Source: Salinivirgaceae bacterium
Lineage (GTDB): Bacteria > Bacteroidota > Bacteroidia > Bacteroidales > SZUA-534
NCBI GenBank assembly: GCA_027858735.1
Contig: JAQICC010000345.1
Span: forward strand, 1 to 44,458
Length of the DNA: 44,458 nt
Direction: 5' to 3'
Positions within the stretch are counted from its first letter, which is position 1; every line of letters starts with the position of its first letter. Shown piece by piece: positions 37,626 through 44,458 of the stretch. The notes beneath the pieces were generated by a model. That model was not told the origin of the DNA. It worked only from the letters and a program-made list of their open reading frames with translations, and did no database searches. Both the position numbers and the translations under genes were made by a program.

Positions 37626-39242
37626 TTAATTGAGCTCTTCTATATTTTGATCTCTATTTAAGAATGCAAATATTGTATAGAAAACAATAAAAAATGTAAC
37701 GCCTGCTTGGGTTTCAAGAGTATCTTCATTCAACATACTTATAAACATCATAATTAAAAAGCAAAAATATAGAAATCCGCCTCTATTAAAACTTTTAAAT
37801 GCCGGCAAAAACAAACTTATCATTGAAAGTACAAAACCCAAAACGCCGAACATTACAAAAAAAGTAAGATACTGATTGTGCGCTCTAAGCCTTTTTGTTT
37901 GAACCATGTTACTATCAATTTTAAGATAGGCATCTTCATAGGCTGAATTAAGATCACCACTGCCCACTCCAAACCAAAAATTATTTTTAATAATATAAAA
38001 AGCCGCATGTGCAAACTCAACACGCTGAACTACCGATAAGTTTGACGCATTACCTGTTTTTACATAGCGATCAATTTCCCAAATTACATCGTATATTTTT
38101 GCATAGGGTACAAATTTATAACCGTAAACGCAGCATGCTATCCCCTCTTCAATTAGCTTAATATCATTAACTTCAAGTGCTAAAAGTCCGGTTCTATCTT
38201 TAGTAAGTCCTTTTGAAGTTAAATATCGAATTAGGGTGCTTTTTAAGGAATGCCCATTAATGGTTTTTCCAGTATAAGGAAGTGAACTTAACTCACTCCA
38301 AGTTTCCTTCAGCTCCTTATCGCTAATTAAAATATTGATGTAGTGGCCATTTTCTTTAAAAACAGGATTTTGCTGGTTATTGTATGGATTCCCACATTGC
38401 GTGTTTTTTGGTAAATTATTAAGGTCAAAGGTTGGCTTAAAATAAAAATCAAAGCCTACTTTAGCTACAAGAAGAAAGGTGGCGAGAAAAAATATTATTA
38501 TACTTGAACTCAAAATGATTCGGGCCTTTCTTAAACTTATATTGTTTTTATATTTAACAAATGCTGCAATTATTATTGCACAAAGGGCTACCCAACTGGT
38601 TAATGATTGAATTATTACTAAAAAATATAAAAACCATAGTAATAACAAACTCAAACCAATAATCTTTTTAGCGGAATATTTTTTAATATCTGCAAAACTG
38701 TAGTATACAATTATAAGTATACTAAACAATACCATTAAGCCAAACCTAATATGCGAAATAAAAACAGAAACCGATCTATTATCTATATAAAAGACATCAC
38801 TCTGTATAAAAACCTTTATAAAGCTGGCTATTGTACCTAAAAGCGTTCCAATAACCAAGGCATGAAGTATCCATTTTACTTCAATACGGTTTAAGGGTTT
38901 AATGCTGCCTAATATTAATGGAAACAATATTAGGGGAAGCTTTATTTTAATATCATGAAAGGCATATCCAAAATCAACTGTATTCGCTAACCAAATTAGA
39001 TGCAATACAGGAAGTATTAAAAATAATTGTGCAATCCGATTGCTTAGTAATGCATTAAATTTAGCTCTAAACTCCCGTTCAAATAGCCATGTGCCCAACA
39101 ATAGGAATTGAGACATACTAACCAATGCAGGTGAAATTGGCAAACCCAAAACCAACAACACTAAGCTTGAAATATAAAATTTTCTATATATCGATAAACC
39201 TAGGAATTCTTTCGAAATCAATGTTTTAAAAAAATCAATCAT
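37626..39242 (-). CDS. O-antigen ligase family protein (Wzy_C/WaaL-like)
   Basis: This 538-residue inner-membrane protein has about ten to twelve hydrophobic helices and one large periplasmic loop of roughly 130 residues (about 265-400) before the Wzy_C region. After the loop comes FGVGSGDLNSAYEDAYLK followed by RAHNQYLTFFVMFGVLGFVLSMISLF, where the His-Asn and the preceding Arg are the conserved ligase/polymerase residues. Such enzymes transfer undecaprenyl-linked polysaccharide to lipid A core, polymerise it, or glycosylate proteins; which one cannot be told here. The loop sequence with YLTSKGLTKDRTGLLAL is of a kind I recall from Bacteroidota members. A 228-base gap with a dispersed repeat separates it from the glycosyltransferase gene upstream, so co-transcription is uncertain. 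Confidence 0.85.
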   Translation of the reverse strand: MIDFFKTLISKEFLGLSIYRKFYISSLVLLVLGLPISPALVSMSQFLLLGTWLFEREFRAKFNALLSNRIAQLFLILPVLHLIWLANTVDFGYAFHDIKIKLPLILFPLILGSIKPLNRIEVKWILHALVIGTLLGTIASFIKVFIQSDVFYIDNRSVSVFISHIRFGLMVLFSILIIVYYSFADIKKYSAKKIIGLSLLLLWFLYFLVIIQSLTSWVALCAIIIAAFVKYKNNISLRKARIILSSSIIIFFLATFLLVAKVGFDFYFKPTFDLNNLPKNTQCGNPYNNQQNPVFKENGHYINILISDKELKETWSELSSLPYTGKTINGHSLKSTLIRYLTSKGLTKDRTGLLALEVNDIKLIEEGIACCVYGYKFVPYAKIYDVIWEIDRYVKTGNASNLSVVQRVEFAHAAFYIIKNNFWFGVGSGDLNSAYEDAYLKIDSNMVQTKRLRAHNQYLTFFVMFGVLGFVLSMISLFLPAFKSFNRGGFLYFCFLIMMFISMLNEDTLETQAGVTFFIVFYTIFAFLNRDQNIEELN

Positions 39243-39290
39243 GAATTCAAAAAAACTTATTTTTAATAACTTCTAATTTCATTCGTGTAA

Positions 39291-39412
39291 TACAATTTTT
39301 AAAGGTTGTATTTCAAATAATTGCAAATACTAAAATGTTAATTTCGTTTTCAAATAACATGAAACCTTTCCCGAGTAATTGGGGCAAGCTATGAGGGTTT
39401 CATAAAAGTAAC
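39291..39412 (+). repeat. Dispersed palindromic repeat, copy 2
   Basis: This copy aligns with 1261-1392 over its whole length, sharing CAAATAATT, AATTTCGTTTTCAAATA and the closing hairpin in which ATGAAACC (about 39359-39366) pairs with GGTTTCAT. It sits between the glycosyltransferase and O-antigen ligase genes, with no transposase nearby. It is therefore a solo copy of a repeat that at 1261 accompanies a dead IS200-like element. Confidence 0.65.
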
Positions 39413-39470
39413 TATAATCAATTCATTAACAAAAACAGATTAGCTTCATAAGCTAAACGATAAATTAGTA

Positions 39471-40598
39471 TCATTTCTTATAAACAGTTTCAACTAATTT
39501 CCATAATTTTTCTGCTGTTATATCCCAAGAGAAATCAAGCTTGCGTTTATTACCTGCCGTAATTAGTTGCTGACAAAGCTCTGGTTTATCAGCTAATTTA
39601 TACATAGCATCTGTTATCTCATTAATTGAATAAGGATCAACTATGATAGCAGCATCGGCAGCTATTTCAGGCATTGATGTTGTATTTGAGGTAATTACCG
39701 GTATTCCACAGTTCATGGCCTCAATAATAGGAATACCAAAACCTTCAAATAAGGAAACATAAGTTAATGCCAATGCCGAAGCCATTACATCTCTCAATTC
39801 CTCTTGGGTTAACCTTCCTGTAAAAATTACATCATTCTTATATTTAAGATTCTCATATACCTCATTGGTAGCTTTGTTCCAATAGAAACGCTCGCCCACA
39901 ATTACTAATTTAATATTTTGTTTATCCGTTGCTTTAAAAGAATCAAAAGCCTTAAATAAGTTAATTACATTTTTACGAGGATGAAGAGCACCCACAAAAA
40001 TAAAATAGGGGCTGTTTTCAGTGTATTTCTTTCTAATTTCATCTTTAATTTTATCAGGAATTATGTCGTAAATAGGACTTGCACCATTGTACATCACCTC
40101 AATTTTATCTTCGTCAACATTATAAGTAGTTACAATATCATGTTTGGAATACTCTGAAACCGTACCTATACCATCAGCCCTTTTTGCCCAACGCTTAAAA
40201 AAATACTTGTAATAATTTCGAAAACTCCAAGGTGAAAATTTCGGATAATGTTCAAAATTTATATCATGTATTACGTTAACAACTTTACATTTAATACCTG
40301 CCGGCACCCAACCATCGGGTGCTAAATATAAATCAAAATTATTTTTATTAATAAATTGGCGAAGTAAAAACTGATATTTTAAAAGCCAAGCTAATGGACG
40401 GAAAAAAGGAGGTCCAATATTTACAGCCGTTACATTGTCAGCAAATAAATAATCGTTTTCAATACCCTTGGCAAAAATAAAAACAAAATCATGCTCAGGA
40501 TGGTTTGTAACAATTCGCTTTAAGGTTTCATAAGCGAACCATCCAAGGCCTTCCATTTTATTCTTTACCATCAATTGGCAGTTAACAGCTATCCTCAT
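39471..40598 (-). CDS. Glycosyltransferase family 4 (GT-B) protein
   Basis: The product is a GT-B glycosyltransferase that moves a sugar from a nucleotide donor to an envelope glycan. From the ATG at 40596-40598 it has 375 residues: MRIAVNCQLM starts the N-terminal Rossmann fold, HDINFEHYP and GTVSEYSKHDI lie in the acceptor half, and the donor half holds FVGALHPRKNVINLFKAF and the EGFGIPIIEAMNCGIPV E-x7-E motif. A TTG at 40613 in the same frame would overlap the preceding gene and is not needed. The ATG lies one base after the methyltransferase stop (TAG-A-ATG), so the two are translationally coupled. The sugar and linkage are unknown. A mannosyltransferase is a common annotation for this type, but nothing here proves it. 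Confidence 0.9.
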   Translation of the reverse strand: MRIAVNCQLMVKNKMEGLGWFAYETLKRIVTNHPEHDFVFIFAKGIENDYLFADNVTAVNIGPPFFRPLAWLLKYQFLLRQFINKNNFDLYLAPDGWVPAGIKCKVVNVIHDINFEHYPKFSPWSFRNYYKYFFKRWAKRADGIGTVSEYSKHDIVTTYNVDEDKIEVMYNGASPIYDIIPDKIKDEIRKKYTENSPYFIFVGALHPRKNVINLFKAFDSFKATDKQNIKLVIVGERFYWNKATNEVYENLKYKNDVIFTGRLTQEELRDVMASALALTYVSLFEGFGIPIIEAMNCGIPVITSNTTSMPEIAADAAIIVDPYSINEITDAMYKLADKPELCQQLITAGNKRKLDFSWDITAEKLWKLVETVYKK

Positions 40599-40599
40599 T

Positions 40600-41418
40600 C
40601 TAATTATTAACAACGAAATTTAAACCAAAAAAGAATCTATTTTTCAACATTTTTCTTTGTTTCCATAAACGTTGTTCCTTTGTAATTATTTCACGGTAAT
40701 TACTTTTTGAAATAAAATTAGGCGGAAATAATCGAACATATTGAACGCTGTTTTCATCTAATTTCAATTCTTGATTATAAAATGCTTGCTTCCACTGCCT
40801 AAGGCACTTGATATTCTCGTTACCTAATAATATTTCCTTTTCAAGTTTATCGTCGTAAATAGTAATAATTCGTTTATTACCCCGCTGCAGAAATAGCTTA
40901 AAATTCTGAATAATATTAGATCCATTTTCTTCAATTGCAATAAGCCTTCCATTGGGTTTCAAAACTTTTTTTAGAATAGATATTGCCTCCTTTAAAGGTT
41001 CAAGATGGTGTAAAGTATCTTGAGCGATTATCACATTATATGTTTCTGCAGATATTTTATCATCAAATATGTTCTCGTAATTAAAAGAAATATTTGAGAG
41101 ATCGCCAAATTGCCTCCAATAATTTAGCCTATTTTCAATATGCTCAAAATAATATTCTAATGTTGAACCAAAAACAGTATAACCATTTAATGCCAAAAAT
41201 ATTGCTGTTGTACCATAACCACAACCACAGTCCCAAATTAAATTGGTATTGTCGCCAACATTATCAGCAATATACTGCAAGCGCTGACAATAGTATGCTT
41301 TCCTAAAATAAAACCCTGAACTTTTTTTATCCCAAAATCTGTAATAACCCTGTAATTCCTTATTTTGGCCTATTTCATCCAATAATAAGTCAAAAAAACC
41401 ATCAACTGAAACCTTCAT
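40600..41418 (-). CDS. Class I SAM-dependent methyltransferase
   Basis: The 272-residue protein contains the SAM-binding motif I as DCGCGYGT (63-70) after a predicted beta strand, motif II near VFGSTLEYYFEHIENR, and motif IV as VIIAQDTLHHLEPL. After that comes an LKPNGRLIAIEENG strand, all typical of Methyltransf_11/25-type enzymes acting on small molecules, lipids or sugars. The C-terminal 90 residues, with basic and aromatic character, have no recognisable domain. It lies four bases after the TSUP permease gene and one base before the glycosyltransferase gene, which points to modification of a glycan or glycolipid. The substrate is unknown. Confidence 0.85.
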   Translation of the reverse strand: MKVSVDGFFDLLLDEIGQNKELQGYYRFWDKKSSGFYFRKAYYCQRLQYIADNVGDNTNLIWDCGCGYGTTAIFLALNGYTVFGSTLEYYFEHIENRLNYWRQFGDLSNISFNYENIFDDKISAETYNVIIAQDTLHHLEPLKEAISILKKVLKPNGRLIAIEENGSNIIQNFKLFLQRGNKRIITIYDDKLEKEILLGNENIKCLRQWKQAFYNQELKLDENSVQYVRLFPPNFISKSNYREIITKEQRLWKQRKMLKNRFFFGLNFVVNN

Positions 41419-41422
41419 TTAT

Positions 41423-42208
41423 CTATACAATAAGTGATTTTATAAAATCGTAAACCCCTAAAAACTTTATTGCTGCTATAATTACAACTACAATTAAAAT
41501 GGCACGTACAAATTTTGGTCCCCAGCTTACCGCAACCTTTGTTGCAAGATAAGCACCTACCATACTACCTGCTGCTAGTAAAAACCCAGCCAAAAAATTT
41601 ACTTGCCCGCTATAAATAAAAATACCCAAAGCAAAAGCTGTATATACCAGCACTATAAGCATTTTTACAGCATTTGCTTTTAACAAATCGAACTTAGCCG
41701 ATAATACCAAGCCACTTAGCAAAAATAAGCCAACTCCTATTTGAATAAAACCGCCATATAAACCTATAAAGAACATTACTACATACTGCATTATTGTAAA
41801 TTTAGGCTTTTTTTGGTCTGCTGCTTTAACCAACCAATTTTGAGGTTTATAAATAATAGTAAAAAGCATAAAAACCATTAAGCCACCAATAATGCGTGTT
41901 AAAATTAACTCGTTAATATTAACTGCAATTTTAGCTCCAATTATGGCACCAACTATTGCAGGTGCTGCTAATGAAATATTTTCTCGTACTTTAAATACCT
42001 TTTGCTTCCTAAAGCTGCCCGCTCCTACCAAAAACGAAAAAAATATCATAATACGGTTGGTTGCATTTGCTACATTGGCGGGTAGTCCTAAAAACATTAA
42101 CAAGGGTACTGTAACTATTGAACCACTCCCTGCCAATGCATTTATAAATCCGGCTAAAAAACCGGCGCCAATTATTAAACTTATGTTGCTCCAACTAAAA
42201 TCAATCAT
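41423..42208 (-). CDS. TSUP family membrane protein (TauE/SafE-type permease)
   Basis: The 261-residue protein has about eight hydrophobic helices in the two-fold repeat of the TSUP family: the opening GAGFLAGFINALAGSGSIVTVP with its conserved glycines, then NATNRI, and the second repeat GLYGGFIQIGVGLFLL. Members export or import sulfite, sulfonates or other small organic anions across the inner membrane. Nothing in the sequence reveals the substrate. It is the first gene of a tight unit with a methyltransferase (4-base gap) and a glycosyltransferase, an unusual grouping. The upstream glyA terminator (42251-42278) separates it from glyA. Confidence 0.9.
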   Translation of the reverse strand: MIDFSWSNISLIIGAGFLAGFINALAGSGSIVTVPLLMFLGLPANVANATNRIMIFFSFLVGAGSFRKQKVFKVRENISLAAPAIVGAIIGAKIAVNINELILTRIIGGLMVFMLFTIIYKPQNWLVKAADQKKPKFTIMQYVVMFFIGLYGGFIQIGVGLFLLSGLVLSAKFDLLKANAVKMLIVLVYTAFALGIFIYSGQVNFLAGFLLAAGSMVGAYLATKVAVSWGPKFVRAILIVVVIIAAIKFLGVYDFIKSLIV

Positions 42209-42241
42209 ATTATTTATTGGCTTGCTACCAAGCTAAACATT

Positions 42242-42278
42242 AAAATAAAAAAAGCCATCCAATTGCTTGGATAGCTTT
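42242..42278 (-). terminator. Intrinsic terminator of glyA
   Basis: AAAGCCATCCAA (42251-42262) pairs with TTGGATAGCTTT (42267-42278) with one mismatch and a 4-base loop. On the minus strand it is followed by a T-rich tract, TTTTATTTTA. It lies 40 bases after the glyA stop codon and before the TSUP gene. Confidence 0.8.
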
Positions 42279-42317
42279 CAAATATACTATTAATATTTAA
42301 GGACATATTTAGTTTTT

Positions 42318-43598
42318 TTACCAAGCAAACATAGGACGATCACTCATCATTTTGTTAACCTCAGCACGAACTTCAGCAATTACAGTTTCGTTTTCGTAAT
42401 CGGCAATTACCTTGTCAATAAAGTCAACAATAATTGGCATATCGGCTTCTTTTAAACCACGAGTGGTAATAGCCGGAGTACCTACACGTAAACCTGAAGT
42501 TTGAAATGGGGAACGACTATCGAAGGGTACCATATTTTTATTGATGGTGATATCGGCTTTTACCAATACATTCTCCACAATTTTACCTGTTATTTCAGGA
42601 TATTTTGTTCTTAAATCGATTAGCATTGAGTGGTTATCTGTACCACCTGAAATTACTTTATAACCTTTATCGACAAAAGCCTTAGCTAATACTGCTGCAT
42701 TTTTCTGAACCTGTGCCTGATACACTTTATAGCTTGGATCAAGAGCCTCGCCAAAAGCAACCGCTTTCGCTGCAATTACGTGCTCAAGTGGTCCACCCTG
42801 AATACCAGGAAATACAGCCGTATTTAATAAGGCCGACATTTTTTTAACAACTCCTTTTGTAGTAGTTAATCCCCAAGGGTTATCAAAGTCTTTACCCAAC
42901 AAAATAATACCCCCACGAGGTCCACGTAATGTTTTATGGGTTGTAGAAGTTACAATGTGTGCATGTTTAACTGGATTTTCCAATAACCCAGCTGCAATTA
43001 ATCCGGCTGGGTGAGCCATATCAACCATAAAAATTGCTCCAACTTTATCGGCAATTTCACGCATGCGTTTATAATCCCACTCACGAGAATAGGCAGAAGC
43101 ACCACCAACAATTAATTTTGGTTTTTCGGCTAAAGCAAGCTCTTCCATGTGATCGTAATCAACTAAGCCACTATCTTCTTTTACTTTGTATGAAATCGCG
43201 TTGTATAAAATACCCGATGTATTCACTGGTGAACCATGAGAAAGATGACCACCATGAGACAGGTCAAGCCCCATAAAAGTATCACCCGGCTTTAATACTG
43301 TCATAAAAACAGCCATATTAGCTTGTGCTCCTGAGTGAGGCTGAACGTTTGCATACTCAGCACCATAAAGTTCACAAATTCTATCAATAGCTAACTGCTC
43401 TGTTTCATCAACATGCTGACAACCGCCATAGTAGCGCTTTCCAGGATAGCCTTCGGCATATTTATTGGTCATACATGAGCCCATGGCTTCCATAACCTGC
43501 TCACTCACAAAGTTTTCAGACGCAATTAACTCAATGCCATCTTTTTGGCGCTTGTATTCTTTCTGAATAATTTCGAATACTAGATTATCTCTTTTCAT
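42318..43598 (-). CDS. glyA: Serine hydroxymethyltransferase
   Basis: GlyA is the cytoplasmic PLP enzyme that interconverts serine plus tetrahydrofolate and glycine plus methylene-tetrahydrofolate, the main source of one-carbon units. The 426-residue protein has ELIASENF near the start (23-30), YPGKRYYGG (51-59), [10 protein letters not shown] (89-98), DMAHPAGL with D193 and H196 contacting the cofactor, and the PLP lysine K222 in [14 protein letters not shown]. Length and C-terminus are normal. It is monocistronic between its own promoter (-7 element at 43635-43642) and a terminator. It shares serine as a substrate with the cysteine operon at 26218. Confidence 0.98.
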   Translation of the reverse strand: MKRDNLVFEIIQKEYKRQKDGIELIASENFVSEQVMEAMGSCMTNKYAEGYPGKRYYGGCQHVDETEQLAIDRICELYGAEYANVQPHSGAQANMAVFMTVLKPGDTFMGLDLSHGGHLSHGSPVNTSGILYNAISYKVKEDSGLVDYDHMEELALAEKPKLIVGGASAYSREWDYKRMREIADKVGAIFMVDMAHPAGLIAAGLLENPVKHAHIVTSTTHKTLRGPRGGIILLGKDFDNPWGLTTTKGVVKKMSALLNTAVFPGIQGGPLEHVIAAKAVAFGEALDPSYKVYQAQVQKNAAVLAKAFVDKGYKVISGGTDNHSMLIDLRTKYPEITGKIVENVLVKADITINKNMVPFDSRSPFQTSGLRVGTPAITTRGLKEADMPIIVDFIDKVIADYENETVIAEVRAEVNKMMSDRPMFAW

Positions 43599-43634
43599 CT
43601 TTCGAATTTAATTATGGTACTAGTTTTGAGTTGG

Positions 43635-43642
43635 CAAAAATA
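43635..43642 (-). promoter_or_regulatory. Candidate -7 element of the glyA promoter
   Basis: On the minus strand this reads TATTTTTG, an exact match to TAnnTTTG, 37 bases before the glyA ATG. No clean TTTG is seen at the expected -33 distance, so it is a partial promoter call. Confidence 0.45.
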
Positions 43643-43694
43643 GAAATTTCCGAATCAATAATTACATTTTTTTAATAACTTTTAGCATAGCTAA

Positions 43695-43723
43695 AATAAA
43701 AAAACCGCTTATCAACCGGTTTT
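43695..43723 (-). terminator. Intrinsic terminator of the Lrp/AsnC gene
   Basis: AAAACCG (43701-43707) pairs with CGGTTTT (43717-43723) around a 9-base loop, and on the minus strand the stem is followed by TTTATTTTAG. It begins 21 bases after the regulator's stop codon and precedes the glyA promoter. Confidence 0.7.
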
Positions 43724-43743
43724 ATAATTATTTGAAGAATATT

Positions 43744-44208
43744 TTAAGTAATCGTAAACTGCCTTTTGAAATTCTCCTCTAATGATATAAAGGTTTCGGT
43801 ACGTTCAATACCGTCAATTTTCTGCAACCTTGTGCCAAGAATATCCTTTAAATGCTCGTTATCGCGAGTAACTACCTTTATAAATAATGAATATTCACCT
43901 GTTGTATAATGACATTCAACAATTTCAGGAATCTCTTTTAGTTTGGTAAGAACCTCGTTAAACAATGCGGCCTTTTGCAGGTAAATTCCCATGTAAGCAC
44001 AGGTTGACAAACCAACTGATTTTGGATTTATAATAAATTCAGACCCTGTAATTACACCCATTTTAATTAATCGTTGAATACGCTGGTGTATAGCTGCCCC
44101 CGAAACATTACATTCACGGGCAACTTCTAAATAAGGAACTCTAGCATTTTTCGATACCAGAGTTAATATTTTTTTATCTAAATCATCAATATGCTGATGT
44201 TCTGCCAT
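43744..44208 (-). CDS. Lrp/AsnC family transcriptional regulator
   Basis: The 154-residue protein has the classic layout: an N-terminal winged helix-turn-helix (about 8-56; LDKKILTLVSKNARVPYLEVAR then the recognition helix SGAAIHQRIQRLIKMGVI) and a C-terminal RAM/AsnC ligand domain (about 70-145) with AYMGIYLQKA, VECHYTTGEYSLFIKV and IDGIERTETFISLEE. Such regulators bind amino acids and control amino-acid metabolism. The neighbouring glyA is a plausible target, but no operator was identified. The ATG at 44206-44208 places the first helix at the expected position. It has its own terminator and is transcribed separately from glyA. Confidence 0.93.
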   Translation of the reverse strand: MAEHQHIDDLDKKILTLVSKNARVPYLEVARECNVSGAAIHQRIQRLIKMGVITGSEFIINPKSVGLSTCAYMGIYLQKAALFNEVLTKLKEIPEIVECHYTTGEYSLFIKVVTRDNEHLKDILGTRLQKIDGIERTETFISLEENFKRQFTIT

Positions 44209-44458
44209 AAAGCCTATAATTTATAACTTATCACAAAATAATACTAATTACTTTGGATATCAAATAAAATTGTTGAATAAAGTAATAATTATCTTAAAAA
44301 ACACATTTATACTACCAAATTATAAATTATACTTATTGGCAAATTTACGCAATCAAGTTATTACTAAAATTCCAATTCTTGCAAGCACTTTTGATAAAAT
44401 TATTTGGCAGGTATTCTTTTTCTGTCATCAAATTCAATATAATAAAGTTGTCCTGTAA
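44209..44458. other. AT-rich region upstream of the Lrp gene, no supported gene
   Basis: A 62-codon open frame on the plus strand (44270-44458) shows no family features and is probably chance in AT-rich DNA. The promoter of the Lrp gene should lie at the left of this stretch on the minus strand; TTATTTTG around 44234 is a one-mismatch -7 candidate. Confidence 0.4.

Noticed and set aside
41892-42236. 114-codon frame antisense to the TSUP gene
   Set aside because: It is a mirror of a membrane-protein coding region; the TSUP frame has clear family motifs.

Overview
The window comes from a low-GC member of the Bacteroidota, probably Bacteroidales/Marinilabiliales-like or Flavobacteriia-like; the order cannot be fixed from sequence alone. 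The evidence is a type IX secretion (T9SS) cargo with a gliding-motility type C-terminal domain next to a PorP/SprF protein, several promoters matching the Bacteroidota -7 consensus TAnnTTTG, few purine-rich ribosome binding sites, a Bacteroidota-type O-antigen ligase and the tsaD/tamB divergent pair. An NhaD antiporter fits a saline or marine habitat.

Layout. 1-2377: a LOG-family nucleotide hydrolase (297-902), then a gene-free 1.5 kb stretch holding a decayed IS200-like transposase flanked by inverted repeats and itself split by a 337-bp MITE-like insertion. 2378-20657 (minus): a two-gene unit of a 5765-residue modular surface protein followed, one base later, by a PorP/SprF-family outer-membrane protein; this is the arrangement of SprB-type adhesins with their SprF partner. 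20658-22520: an intact REP-associated tyrosine transposase (RAYT) bracketed by three ~117-bp copies of a double-hairpin repeat plus a fragment. 22521-25340 (minus): an M16 metalloprotease. 25341-28100: a cysteine-biosynthesis operon (serine acetyltransferase, cysteine synthase) preceded by a consensus promoter, a 25-codon Cys-rich leader peptide and an intrinsic terminator, which together look like a cysteine-responsive transcription attenuator. 28342-33896: tsaD and, divergently, a TamB-like protein that has no canonical start codon. 33970-37547: NhaD, a strong terminator, then an ExbB-ExbD-TonB energy-transduction operon. 37626-42208 (minus): O-antigen ligase, then an operon of TSUP permease, SAM methyltransferase and glycosyltransferase. 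42318-44208 (minus): glyA and an Lrp/AsnC regulator, each followed by its own terminator.

How the parts work together: the giant protein and PorP/SprF form a T9SS surface-adhesin module; ExbB/ExbD/TonB and TamB serve outer-membrane energisation and assembly; O-antigen ligase, methyltransferase and glycosyltransferase point to envelope polysaccharide; the cys operon and glyA both use serine. The most interesting signal is the cysteine leader/attenuator at 26010-26199. The intergenic space is unusually rich in palindromic repeats from several families. No tRNA, rRNA, CRISPR array or prophage was seen.
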